From Mytilus californianus (lineage: Eukaryota; Mollusca; Bivalvia; Mytilida; Mytilidae): a DNA stretch of 64,000 nt. Shown here piece after piece: positions 1 through 11,921 of the stretch. Location of the stretch: assembly GCF_021869535.1 (NCBI RefSeq), contig NW_026262593.1, positions 69,342,322-69,406,321 on the forward strand. The letters are read 5' to 3'. Numbering within the stretch: position 1 is the first letter of the stretch; the number at the start of each line of letters is the position of its first letter. Both the position numbers and the translations under genes were made by a program. The notes beneath the pieces were generated by a model. The model was not told the DNA's origin and ran no database searches. It saw only the letters and a program-made list of their open reading frames with translations.

Positions 1-239
1 AATTATTGAAAAAAATCTAATCAAAGAAGAACATTTGACAGTTTATGTGATTACATCTTTTTATATTTGTTCAATTCCATTAAATGTGAATACAATACTA
101 ATCCTTCTTTTTGTGACCCCCACCCACAGTAAAAAAAAACCCGGTTGGAAATGTTTAAAAAAAAAAAACCACCCGGTTGCAAGTGTTTTTTCTAAACATC
201 CACCTTACCTTAGTGAAAAAAGGAGAACACTGAATTATT

Positions 240-2090
240 GTCTATCGAAATCTTGGCGACAAGCAGGTTCCAGTTATCTTAAAAGGAGGACTTTTATTTC
301 CCGTCTTAACGAAACAAAAAGATTCAAGATTAATGGACAATTACAGTGGTAGAGCAGTAACCCCAGTATTTACAAAACTGTTTGAAAACGTTATACTTCC
401 AAAATTATCTTGTAACTTGAATCAATGTCCTTTACAATTTGGATTCACATCCGGTTTATTGACGCTTCTGGCCGCACTCCTTGTTTCAGAATCAAAGGCA
501 GAATTAAAAATTATACCTTCGTTAGCTCTTTATTTCGTCACGGTAGATAGTCAGAAGGCATTTGACGTCGTCAATCTAATCATAATGTTGAACTAATTCT
601 ATGAAACATGAATTCATCCCACTCTCTTGTTCAGTAGTAAATAAAGGCAACAGTAGTATACCGCTATTCGAAATTCATAAATCGATTGAGAAAAAACAAA
701 TCCGGGTTACAAACTAAAACTGAGTGAAACACATCAAATATAAGAGGAGAACAACGACACAACAGAAACACAACACTAAAATGCAACACACACAGAAACG
801 AACTATAATATGACAATGGCCGTTTTCCTGACTTGGTACAGGACATTTTAAGAAAAAAATGGTGGGTTGAACCTGGTTTTGTGGCTAGCCAAACCTCCCG
901 CTTTTATGGCAATGTTAAATATAAAAGATGTATACCAATATTTATACTCTAAAATAAAATGGACAGGAGGAATAAGTGACCAGTTCCTTATAAGACAAGG
1001 CTTGCGTCAAGGTGAAATCATATCCCCCTTTCTTTACAAGGTTATATATCAATGATCTTATCAAAGTACTACAGGATAATAAATTTGGACACACTAGTAC
1101 ATACATTTATAGGTTGTCCTACTTATGCTGATGACATTAGTCTTATCTCCAGCAACACCGACGAGCTTCAATCGTGTTAACCACATTAAATCAACATACA
1201 CGTCGCGACAGAGTCACAGTTCATCCTAAAAAAACAAATGCAGTCGTATTTTAAAAAAATCTCAACTGTCAATTGTCAATTGTCATACCTTACATAGAAA
1301 CTTGGTGATGCACATATCTCCAACTAATCAGACTGTGCATCTTGGGATTATTAAATCTGAAATCAAAGAGAACGTAATTAATATTGAAGACCGTACTAGT
1401 CAAGTCAGACGTACAATGTATGCTCTTCTAAACACTCGAATGCATGGCACAAATGACCCTATCGTTGGTTACAAGATATACCATTCTTATATTGTTATAT
1501 GGAATTGAAATTCCTCCTTTGAACAAAACTACTACAAACATTCTTACGAAATTTCGTAATGATGTTCTCCGGAAAATTTAAACACTCCCAACAAGGACTG
1601 CATTGTGTTCTGTTTACCTTCTTCTATGTGCCCTTTCAACAGAGGCTGAGATACATCGACGTCAGCTCGGTTTCTTACGTCATATTGCGGTCTGCAATAA
1701 TGAAACTATCCAATCTCTACTTGAAAGGCAACTTGCTATGAATTCAGAAAACATGAATAGCTTCTTTGGACAAGTAAATGACACTCTGAAATTTTATGAT
1801 TTACCTACTATTGAAGAAACCAAACAGAATCCACCGTCTAAATTAGCTTAAAAATTGCAAAAAAAAAACAAACAGTGCATAATAAATGGTCAGACTCACT
1901 CCATGCAGAAGCTTCAACCACATCTTCCTTGAAATATGTAAATTTAAAAGAACTGAAAATTATTCAGTCCCATCCTGTATGGAGATCTCTACATTCTCTT
2001 TACAGTGTCAGACGACTTTGGATAATTTATGCATGGAAATCGGATTAGCTTGAAATCATGTACAGATCCACCATGTTAAAAGAAACGTGT
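240..2090 (+). pseudogene. Degenerate non-LTR retrotransposon reverse transcriptase
   Basis: Collinear RT pieces in shifting frames: NYSGRAVTPVFTKLFENV and DSQKAFDVV (333-580), IRQGLRQGEIISPFLYKV (990-1045), YADDISLISS (1123-1152), then a C-terminal part with HLGIIKSEIKENVINIEDR (from 1337) and an MYALLNT block to about 1850, with decayed sequence to about 2090. The order is that of a LINE RT palm and thumb with its C-terminal region. Several frameshifts and stops make it non-functional. A 0.29 kb dispersed element at 639-926 interrupts it between the LN-FYET-IHPTL segment and the IKDVYQYLYSKIKW segment. The clade is not settled, and no endonuclease or poly-A tail is seen. Confidence 0.75.
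639..926 (-). mobile_element. 0.29 kb dispersed element, copy 1 (inside LINE RT)
   Basis: This stretch is almost the reverse complement of 49070-49355, ending ataaaggcaacagtagtat at one side and ggcaatgttaaatata at the other. Internal landmarks shared with the second copy are GTTTGGCTAGCCACAAAACC and AATCGATTTATGAATT on the minus strand. It encodes nothing recognisable. I see no convincing terminal inverted repeat. Its class (SINE-like or miniature DNA element) is open. Confidence 0.8.
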
Positions 2091-2990
2091 ATTTTACAAA
2101 ACTAAAAATGAACAAAATACTAGATATCAGAATAAGTAAATAACGATTAAAGACAAATTTCATATATGTTATTCGAGAGAAAAAAATCGATTTTATTCCT
2201 ATAAGAGAATATATCTTTCACATCTCAATAAAAATAAGCCCTATCACAGGGAAAAATAAATAAAATATAAACTAAACATGGGATGCAAACAGTTCGTTAA
2301 TCTCAAAACGAGAAAGTCACTTCGCGGGCACAATATTGATTATACACATAATGCATCCTTCTAAAATCCCTTCAAGGGAAAACCCATTACAGGATACAAA
2401 ACTATAATAACAATAACAGGTATGTTTACTGATCAATGTAACAACGATAATAACTGAAACTTGGTAATTCGTAAAATCAAAGTATACATCTAGTATATAT
2501 TAAAGGACAGATGTTCAGTGGCAAAACTAGTTTGATAATTTTTGGAAAAACCCGCTAGGTTTATGTATCCGATGGACTTTGTGATAGATGTATGAAATGT
2601 TAATACTTTGCCAAACTATACTTTCCTTGGAAAAAAACAATATAATTGGCCAAAAAAACCGGACGATTTCCATTTTGGCAAAACCAATGCACATTTGCAT
2701 TGACATTTTGACAAGTGTAGAACTGACCTACTGATTAAATCAATAGGCAGTACAATCCAACAATTATATAACGACCAATCATAAAAGAAAGCGTCTACAC
2801 CTCCCCTTCAGGGACACCAGTTGGATGAGAAAAAAACGTAAGTAAATTGTTATTTGAATCCGCGAATAAATCACAAGTAAAAGGATCTCAGTATAAGATA
2901 AGTATAGTTTACTTGTGTCCTGTCCATTTTACTTTGAGTAAATAGAATATATTTAAACTAAAGGGATCTCATAATATATTACAATTTTTA
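2091..2990. other. Intergenic AT-rich stretch, no gene seen
   Basis: No open frame above background, no repeat partner elsewhere in the window, and no splice-bounded conserved motif found by eye. Confidence 0.5.
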
Positions 2991-4140
2991 AAATGGATAA
3001 CTGATATAGAATTCAGCCATTTGATTTTCTTCCCTTTGGACCTTTCAACTTCTAATGAAATACTGTTTTGCGCACATAAACTAAATATTTCATTTGCTAA
3101 TAATTGTATTTCGAGTTTCATGGTTCAAGCTGTTAAAATTTCAAAAACATTTTGATTATCTGTATTTATTTTAAACAAACGACCATGAAAATCTTGAATC
3201 ACAAAATTCAATGTTATGAAAACTGCGTTTAATTCTCTTAAAAAGAACTCTTTTTTAATTCATTATTTTACCACATTTTGTGAACAACTTCTTTTAGTGT
3301 CTCGACTGTACATCCTGGATATGCAAAACTGCTGGTATCTGTGTAAACTATTTCATCTTGCAAAGAAGTATTCGAAAAGAGATTTTTAGAAGGTTGTGAA
3401 TCATTTCGGAAATTTCACCGGTAAATCTGCATAGTATTTCACTATAGGTGAAACACAATTCAAAACCTTGATGTCATTTTAACCAACAAATTTTCGGAGT
3501 GCTTCCTATACGAAACCCAAAATTAGCTTCTTGGTAGGTTTCCAAATACTTATGTCTTTATTTCCAAAGAAAGCGGAAGATTTCAGATCTTGCTTCATCT
3601 TAGCAGCCAAAGGAAATCATGTTCCAGACCCCAAACCATCGCTCAAATACAAATATACAAAACTACCATAGATCCATGTGAACGCCAATGCTTTACTAAT
3701 GTGCGCAAAACGTTTATAAAAAGGCGGCTGTAAAGAGGCCAAAAGATAATGTGGAAGAAAACGAAATTACTAATAACATCTTAATTTTTTTAGAAAACCC
3801 TAGATAAATTCTTTTGTCATCGTGTTTACTTATGTGATGATAAACAGATGTCAGATCAAAATTTAACCTAAATCTGTCTTCAATTACATAATTGATAGCT
3901 TAGGAAACTCCTCCAAATTTATTTTTTTACTTTTTAATGAATTGATCGACGTGACGTAGGTCAAGGCTTAACCTTTCTCTTCAATTAGCGTTGACGGAAA
4001 AAGTTAATGTATTGCTCAGAGATGGAAAAAAATGTTATGCTTCTACTCCGCCATCAGTCCAGTAATTTTTTAATAGCTGTATCAACAGAAAGCATGCTTG
4101 ATAGCTGACATATTAATGTTTAAATGAGCTGAAGATGGAT
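2990..4140 (-). pseudogene. Decayed DIRS-like retrotransposon RT and RNase H
   Basis: Reading the minus strand from 4140 downward gives broken but ordered pieces: a SLDLRHVDQFI block, FDLTSVYHHI, IYLGFS (near 3800), a YLYLSDGLGSG box that resembles the YLDDG catalytic box, then SIWKPTKKL. The RNase H part follows, with YTDTSSFAYPGC and VVHKMW (about 3270-3340), an REL-AV block and a later CAQNSISLEVE. The combination of LDLRHVN, FDLKSGYHHI, YLDDG and a WREL-containing RNase H is characteristic of DIRS/Ngaro-type tyrosine-recombinase retroelements. Many stops and frameshifts are present and the recombinase is not seen. The RT aspartates are partly lost (Ser in place of the first Asp of the DDG box). 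Family placement is from memory of these motifs. Confidence 0.6.
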
Positions 4141-4369
4141 TTTCAAAATGCAATTAAATAAATGCACATTTAAAACAGAGATATTAGCTTGTAAAGTATC
4201 TTCCCAAAACTTAAAATTACTATTAAAACTTCAGAACCAAAAAGTGCCCGAGGAACTGCTTAAATTTTCATATTCGTAATTTAGATATTGTTAGTTAAGT
4301 ACATACTTAACGGTTTTAACATGTTCAATAATGCATTCCGTTTTGGAATCTCTAGGCTTTTCATGGACA

Positions 4370-4620
4370 CTGTTAAGCAAAAGAGAGTCGAAAGATTCCC
4401 AAGGAACATTCAAACCCATAAGTCGAAAATAAACATCCAACGCCCTGGCAATAAGAAGAAAAAGACAGTACAAAAACAACTGAAGAATGGGCAATACGAA
4501 CCCCACCAAAAATTGGGGTGATATCATGTGCTCCGGAAGGGTAAGCAGCTCCTGCTTCACATGTGGCACCCGTCGTGTTGCTCATGTGAATACAAAACCT
4601 GATGACCTGTGTTGCAATAA
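4370..4620 (-). repeat. Dispersed repeat, copy with the SNTTGATC-type peptide
   Basis: On the minus strand this region reads an apparent peptide SNTTGATCEAGAAYPSGA and continues with GGGGTTCGTATTG. A second, shorter relative lies at 23340-23400 (SNTTGATCGAGSTYPY). Both are read in several frames and neither forms a gene. I treat them as fragments of one interspersed repeat family that I recall as common in bivalves; the class is unknown. Confidence 0.55.
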
Positions 4621-7240
4621 AAGCATCTGTCGTGGCTCTTTTTCCAACGTAGTTTTCTGTACGAGAATCGGTATTCTGGGGAGGGTAGGAAGATCTACCT
4701 TTAGATGTTTCTTCTGAATATAATGTAACAGTCCCAAGCAAAGATCAGTGTTACCTTTATCAGCGTTAAAATCGCTGTTGCTGTTGAAAGGGCTGTTCCT
4801 CTGCTCATCACGCACCTTGTCTCTTCCGAGATGTCTGTCAGGGGGTCGTCCATATATTCCTCCACAATGTCCCCAATCACCAAATCATACTTGTCAGCGA
4901 TCCTTAGTACCTTGTTATGGTCTTTTAGGGCCTTTTCTGGCTTTTTCAGCAATCTGTAGAACTCATCTTATCGGGTTTTTTTTTTTCGATAACTCGAAAA
5001 GGGCACCACAAGATTTTTATTAAGGTCTAAAACCGAATTGCATTCTTATTACTCAAAGATAAATAAATATGTTAATAAATTAGAATTATTATTATTTTTT
5101 TTAATGAACCTCGACTTGGCTTTCCAGTTGTTTTGATTCGGGCGCCACTGATTAGTCTTATTAAAACAAAATGCTTAATTAGCGTGGCATTTAATAATCC
5201 ATGTATCTTCGGTGAGTTTTTATTTCAAGAATATGAAGATAATTGTATTTAGCACCTAACCACCAGATCATATGACAGATGTCTTCCCATTGCGTACGTC
5301 GTATCGGAAGTGATACTTTTATGTAGTTTCAATTATAATTATGTGGAAATTGAACAGATGGTGTTGCAATTAATGTTTGAACAATAAGTTCATTATCTCT
5401 ATTAGATCGAAAACAGTAGTTTTGATTCTAGAACTCACTGGTATCTCAGATAAAATATGCATTTCGGGTCTTATTAACAATAAAGAGTCGTCTGTATCCA
5501 AGGTTTTATAAAATTGCTTCCCCCATTTTTTTTAAGTACTAGTAAATAGGTGCTTGGAAAGAATTAAAAACAAATATGATTGTCCAAGGCCTCTTCTCAC
5601 ACTTTCACAGATGAAAGCGTGATGTTTGTATAAATAACATTGTAGGAGTAGGTCTAAGTCCAAAAGTTCCAAATTTGAGGAATGAATAGCAATATAAAAT
5701 CAGTTGTGATTTAGTTTGGTTTTGGACTACTTTTTTAAAATTATATCAAAGGTCACTAACACGTTTTAGTTTTAGTTTTAGATGAAACATATTTTATTCG
5801 TTTACTCTATAAATGAGTCGTTTCCGCCCAGAAGCACATTTATCAGCTTGAAAGGATTTATGATTGAAACTGACTAAAATTGAATTTTGGAACAAACAAA
5901 CAAAAACTCAAAATAAGTTGAAGTTTACAAGTGCAGTAAATTTGGTACCATTAATGTTATTATGTAAATATTAATAACTCAAATTACTCAAAAACATCAC
6001 TAGAGCAATGTAAATAAGAAAGAAGTTTTAGAATTTTAAAATATAGCCTACATAATAACATGATACGCTAATACTCTTACCAAAACTCAGATGACTGGAT
6101 CCTCGGTTGGTAAGAAATGGAAATTTCTAATATTCCGATACAATTATAATAGGAGGTTAAATGAACTTTTGAATATGGTATAAAATTCATTTTATTTGAA
6201 CATTTAAGAGGGTAGTCCTTGGTAACCCCAAAATTTTCCTCTCGTTTTATTTTTATCATATTTACACCATTGAAAGAGTAGGGTCCATGCATTATCTGCC
6301 AAAGCCATAGTTGAATTTTATGTTTATGGTATATTGAATATGACCGATTTTGGGGTACCCTAAATAGCGATCGAAAACACTTGTAGACGTATATTATTGT
6401 GTGCTTTTGCACATGCTCTCATTAGGAATACCCATGACTGTTAAAATGTGTAGTAGAAACATAGTACGACGATTACCATAAGGACGAATTGATATATCTA
6501 CATTAAAAAAAAAAAGTAATATTGGTTTTCCTCCCCAAGACTTCAAAATGCCCTTGTCATCGGACCAGCAGACGCTAAATTGAATGTTTTGGCAGCCTGT
6601 CACTATCTAAGTATTATCTTTGTGCTAATGTAGGTTACTTCTTAGCATTAGATTGTACTAGGATGACTGTTCAGATCATATCTTCTAGAATATTGCCGTT
6701 TGTATTTGAAAACCAAAGACAATCAGTTAAGAATAGCCTATCGACCAATAGCTTAGTACTAAAACCTTATGACTCATCATTCAATCCAATTTTTATCAAT
6801 TCAATTTTTCCCAAACCTTTAAAGATTTTATCTAAATGATGTCAAGATTCATTCCAAAATCTCCTCAGTACATAGTTTTTTTTTCAAAAGCATTTCATGT
6901 CTTGAAAAAATATAATTCCTTAATTTATTGCTTGGAGAAGTCAAACTTGTCCAATTTTCTGAGATTCTCCTGCATCATTCTCATAACCAAATATAAACAA
7001 TATAAACGCTGGATCACAGTGTTTCAATTACTTCTAGGTTAAAACGCACAAATAACTCCCAATACATTTGTAAGAGTTGTCTCAAATACCCTAGGTATAT
7101 CCTCTTAAATTTGAAGTTAATTACTTCACACAATGAACTAGTATTTGATGTAAAGAGATAGGATCAATATTGGCTGTATAACCAAATTTAGTTGCTCGTA
7201 CTTAATCAAGAAGAAAGGGCTTATCATTATCTTGCTTACT
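4621..7240. other. Non-coding stretch with repeat scraps
   Basis: Only short, unsupported frames occur. A piece at 5133-5170 (ttgattcgggcgccactg) resembles the dispersed family seen at 23985-24130 and 28118-28175. The minus-strand frames at 6077-6600 have no motif I recognise. Simple poly-T/poly-A runs occur near 4977 and 6505. Confidence 0.45.
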
Positions 7241-7455
7241 GTGAACCAACTTATTTTCGCAGATACTTTGTTTCGCGTTTAGTCCTTTCTATTCCACCAC
7301 TGCGGCGAATCAATTTTGCGATTTTCGGAATTATTTGATGTAGTTAAATTAGGAAAGATCCAAGTTTTACGTATTCACGACGATTTGTATTCGCGTTACT
7401 TTTCTTCTCGCGAAAGTCGCGAAAATTAGTTGGTTTACAGTATACTATAAAGATA
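7240..7455 (-). repeat. Dispersed repeat ending in a tttcgcga/ttggtttac motif
   Basis: Contains clustered CG motifs unusual for this AT-rich sequence (ttcgcgttact, ctcgcgaaagtcgcgaaaat) followed by tagttggtttacagtat. I recall this pattern as a common bivalve interspersed repeat; no second copy is in the window, so support is weak. Confidence 0.35.
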
Positions 7456-7523
7456 CAAATCAAGGTAAAAAAACATGAAGAAATGAACTCCTACAGGAGC
7501 GAGAGACCGGTCAATATGTACAT

Positions 7524-8104
7524 TGTAACGTGCAGGGGGTCCTACACGCCAGATGGTACTTCATGTACCCGTAGATCCGTACCTTAACTATATACCACAG
7601 GACAATATGTCACCACCTTATTCAGATAGTACAATTGGCTCTTGCTTATGAAAGCTTAACCAAAGGTCCTTGGTAAGCTACTTCTTATTCAGAAATAGTT
7701 ATAATTACCTTTTCTTTAGTCTTTACTTTGCGAGCTTTGACGACCGAACTTCCTAACGCTGTGAGAAACTCTACTTATATACTAGGATAATCTCTAACCA
7801 AAATGCATATAATCTCTAAACAGAAATAAACATATTCCGCATTACTATTATGTTTTAATGTAACGCCTATAGTACTTTAATATCAAGCACTTAATTTTTA
7901 ACTAGAAAGGATCGGAACCAGTACCAAAACATCGGAAATCGTTTTCCGTATTACAACCGTAATTAGCGTACTTCTTTAACAAACGAAAGTGAAAGTAGAA
8001 TTTGTTATGTGAACATTTAATGGATTTAATCATTTGCCGACTTCCTAACAGACAAACTTAGAACTTCGTAGCATACTTAAGGTAACTTTATAATTTTCGT
8101 CACA
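7524..8104 (-). repeat. Gypsy 3' LTR (581 bp, internally shorter)
   Basis: Same TGTGACG...CGTTACA ends as the 5' LTR. Sequence runs from ccgtacc straight into ttaactatat, where the 5' LTR has 360 extra bases ending gtcacc. The shared acc at the junction suggests a microhomology deletion here, though insertion in the other LTR is not excluded. One substitution is seen near 7562 (ttcatg versus tttatg). Confidence 0.9.
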
Positions 8105-8125
8105 TTACCCACGCCTCAAAAGAAA
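8105..8125 (-). promoter_or_regulatory. Candidate gypsy polypurine tract
   Basis: Just before the 3' LTR start the minus strand reads TTTTGAGGCGTGGGTAA. A purine-rich run in this place normally primes plus-strand DNA synthesis. It is interrupted by pyrimidines, so the call rests mainly on position. Confidence 0.45.
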
Positions 8126-8852
8126 TGCATTTACAATACATGAGCTTAATCATCGACCTCTGGCCCTTTTTCAGACCCAAACTCTATCAACTATAAATTC
8201 TACAGTAACCACTGAGCATGTTCTCAAAATGCAAAGTACTCTCCATGGTACTATACAAAATTAACCGAACAAAATAAATGTCCACCATATCAACTCGTAG
8301 ACAATACATCTACCATATGCTCAGATTTCAACCAGCTCCTATCAATACTTAGTCTACTACTATGGGTAATGGATTCCAAACAAAACTATTTAACTTAATA
8401 CCCTACCCTTACTATATTAAATTTAAACACCGAAGGCATATATCACTTTGTCCCTTATACTTAGCTAAACAAAGATATTAACAAAAACACTATGGGCTGT
8501 GGGCATCAGAACTGAAATTAATAACTAACAATTTGGATCGTAAATCCGGTGTCAAAGGGAAACTTTAGACTGTCACTGGAAACTTAACTTTCCGAAATAA
8601 TCCTGGTTGCAAAAATTTAGCCTATGTAGCGGCCCCAAGGAGCCTACTCTTAACGAACTCTACAAAGGGATCTTTAACGTGCACAGGACGTGACACTTCC
8701 TGAACACGGGGCATCGGATTTAACGTCCCCAGTCCGACCGGACGGTCATACAATAAAATTAGAACTTAAACACAAGAATAATATCGGGTATCTTTTACCA
8801 TATAATAGTACACTTAAAATAATATAATGTGTCCTCTCACAGTCTGATAACT
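8126..8852 (-). other. Gypsy 3' untranslated region, distal part
   Basis: No frame or domain. It contains gggatctttaacgtgcacag and catcggatttaacgtcccc (8667-8730), a phrase I recall from other molluscan repeats. It lies between the 3' LTR and the TIR element and continues at 14208-14328 after that insertion. Confidence 0.5.
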
Positions 8853-8864
8853 AACCCAGCAAAC

Positions 8865-9420
8865 ACACAACATTTTAAAAACATTTTTTAAATGTCATAT
8901 GGACGTCTCTCACAAAATATTTCAATAAGATATCATTTAAACATTAAAAAAATGTTTATTTTATTGTTTTTGAAATGTTTTATTTCTAACATTTAAGTAA
9001 AATGTTTTTACAACATTAACAAAATATTATTTGCTAATATCTTTTATTCATGTTCTCAAACATTGTTCTAAAATATCCCGTAGATATTTTATAATATAAA
9101 AAAATAATATTTTCTTCAATTGGTATTTTATATTTTAACAACATTTAAAGTAAATATTTTCCAAATATCCAAAAAACATTCTGCAAAAAAAATGTTTTAC
9201 AGAAAATATAGTTTTGCTATTTGCATAAAATGTTTTATAACGTAAAATTAAAATGTTTTACATAAAACATCTGAAAAATATCAGCTAAATGTTTTCTATA
9301 AAATATTCTGACATACACATTACTTAATAGTCTTACTGATATTTTATTCAACATTTTACGGATATAAAAATAACATTTTATTTAAACTTTATTCAAAACC
9401 CCACAAACAACGTTTTGTGG
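8865..9420. repeat. Left subterminal ATTTTAAAAACATT repeat field
   Basis: Dense runs of aaatgtttt, acattttaaaaac and their reverse complements, with little else. It mirrors 13840-14190 at the other end of the TIR element. Confidence 0.75.
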
Positions 9421-10173
9421 AATTAGCTCGTTTTTTTCAGGATAAGATATTTTACTACATTTCATCAATATCACGACAAGCAAGATACTAAAGTTGAAAT
9501 CCTTACTTGATATCTTGAAGATCCTTGAAGTCAGATTTTATTCCTTCTTATATTAAAATTCAAAAGAGTCAACATTAAATTAAGCAATAATGTATTAATA
9601 AACAACCACCTCTCTTTGATGTTTATTCATTTCGTTCGTGTATATTTTAGAAATTAAGAAATGAAAACTGTAACTGTACTAAGTTCAATTTTCGTATGAT
9701 TTATATGCCTTACGGAAAACCGACCTTTTCTGGAATCGACTTTTGTTTTATCACCGGAAATGATTTTGAAATTTGAATTTCGAAACGAAGACAGGATATC
9801 AGCAAAGAGAGACAAGAAACTTGTTTGTTTGTTTGTTACGCGATATATACTCACTTGGTAAGAATGATTAATCTGTTAAGATGAAACTTGTGCATTCATT
9901 GTGTGTGTTCAATCATAATCGGAACCAAATTGCATCTGTTTCTGGAGGTGCGGATCAAGGTTTTGAAAAAAGGAGGCCCCTGACCAAGGCAAGCAAACGT
10001 TTGGAGTGATACTTGTAAATAGTCTATACATTTATCTTATAAGTAGCTCCATAAGGGGGTCGGGGCCCCTAAATCTGCAACTGTTCAAGCATCTACGTAC
10101 ACCAATTATGAATTGTTCATTGATATAAAAAAAATTTATAAGGATATGTGGCTTGTGTGTTTGATTGCCAATA

Positions 10174-10534
10174 CACCTTATTGCTATTTGTCCGCCATTA
10201 CTGGCCATGGACATCACAAAAGTTCCCATAAAATGTTGACGTCATATATGAAAATATTTGACACCACAATTGAAAGTAATACACCTTATCGCTATTTGTC
10301 CGCCATTACTGGACATCACACAACTGTCACAAGTTCCCTTAAAATTTTGACGTCATCATAAAAAATATCTGATGCCACAATGGAAAAGTGATTGTTGTTT
10401 GATGTCAAAAGTTCAAGCAGGATAGATTCTCGGGTCAAGCGGGAATAGGGATAAGGTGTATTATTGTATGACGTATGCTGACGTAAAAAGTTCAAGCGGG
10501 ACAGATTTCCAAATACTGAAATAGCGATAAGGTG
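10174..10534. mobile_element. TA-bounded miniature element split by a second copy
   Basis: Outer ends CACCTTATTGCTATTTG and AAATAGCGATAAGGTG are inverted and lie next to TA dinucleotides. Its halves (10174-10279 and 10461-10534) join to match the complete copy at 32846-33024 in reverse orientation. A second copy occupies 10282-10458. Confidence 0.85.
10282..10458. mobile_element. TA-bounded miniature element, inner copy (177 bp)
   Basis: Ends CACCTTATCGCTATTTG and ATAGGGATAAGGTG, with TA at 10280-10281 and 10459-10460 as the duplicated target. Internal sequence matches the copies at 10174-10534 and 32846-33024. It is non-coding. TA duplication and size suit Tc1/mariner-type miniature elements. 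Confidence 0.85.
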
Positions 10535-10909
10535 TATGAGACAGCTATCCACCAGAATTTAAATGACTTGGATAAAAGAAATTATAGGTCACTGTACGGC
10601 TTTCAAAACTGAGAAAACCAATGCCATATAGTCCACTTTGAAGCCTTGACAAACAAATGTTAAATTTTTCTCAACACAATTGAAACAAAACAACTTACTA
10701 ACTGCCTACATTAAATACACATTATGAAAAAGAAATTTGACCGACTTAAACCAACAACTATTGCAATAAGCATGACTCAATACCTTGTTTCCGAGGCACA
10801 CAAACAAGTTACAATAACACTAATATAAGCACCATGTGAATATGGAGATTTTTTTTTCTAGTAAAATCAGTGTATGTATGTATTTGCAAAACAGTAAATT
10901 AAATTTCCC

Positions 10910-11790
10910 TTAACCACCGTGCATCATCAGTACAGCGGATATAGGTACTAACCAAGCGGGCGTGATCTATTTTGACCTCACACGGTAACGAAAATCTTTA
11001 TTTTGTTCACATAATATCAATGTGTACCTCAATCTAAACATAGTTGTTGTTTTAAGAAATGATTTGGTCGTAGGTTGATGATTAGAGATGTCTCGTTATT
11101 TTCCCAAAACAAGAACGATTACTAAAAACATGTGCAAATACTTGTCAAAGAAGTTGGCACTCGTCTCATCAGATATAATTCTATATTCATTGATTCTCTT
11201 TTTCTGATAGAAGGCCACTGTGCATGTGTAATAAGTATAGTTGTATCAATAATTGGCATTGAAATCTTTCATGCATATGTTTTTTTCGATATTTTATTCC
11301 GAAAAGAAGCGTTGTGTACGGTGTTTAGCTGACCACATAAATCCTTCTGTACAGTGCATAGTTAAGTTTCTGTACACCGTACACAAAAACAAAATTTTCA
11401 TACTCTTTTATTACCCAAAAAGTTTCAAGGAATGAGTAATCACAGGTAGGTTTATGATTGGTAACTATTACTTTTGCCATGTATTAGCTTTCTTTCAGGT
11501 AAAACATGTAAATGTCTCGACAATTGTATTGAAATTGAAAGTTGGTGTTGACATTCACAACTATTTGTGCATTTACAAGTTAATTGTTCTTATTAGAATA
11601 TAAAAATTGTCTTATAAATAGGAAAAAATCGATGCGAAAATTATTTTGGAGCAGGAATTTCAGATGTTGAGAAATGTACACTGAATGTTGATAAAACAAA
11701 ACAAAGATTTTCGTTACCGTGTCAGTTCAAAATCGTTCATGCCCGCTTGGTTAGTACCTATATCCGCTGTACGATGATACACGGTGTTAA
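10910..11790. mobile_element. TTAA-bounded inverted-repeat element (881 bp)
   Basis: Left side TTAACCACCGTGCATCATC, right side (reverse complement) TTAACACCGTGTATCATCG. The inverted similarity runs about 100 bp inward (GTACAGCGGATATAGGTACT, then CCAAGCGGGC and GAAAATCTTTATTTTGTT with their complements at 11690-11770). TTAA on both sides is the target duplication typical of piggyBac and Kolobok elements. There is no transposase frame inside, so it is non-autonomous. It sits inside the 5.35 kb TIR element. Confidence 0.8.
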
Positions 11791-11921
11791 CAGCTTAATG
11801 AACATTACAAAGACTATGTAAGACTTCAGTACAAGCAAGATAATATAAACTGTTGCTTAAAATTATATTTATTGCTTCATACACACAATGTACATACAAT
11901 GTATCTTTTATTTTTTAACAG

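Noticed and set aside
4373..4952. Minus-strand frames that look like small cysteine-containing proteins
   Set aside because: Several frames over the same DNA carry equally good peptides, and the SNTTGATC phrase recurs at 23.35 kb; it is repeat translation.
10113..10552. Two frames with repeated [17 protein letters not shown] units
   Set aside because: They are translations of the self-nested miniature element and appear on both strands.
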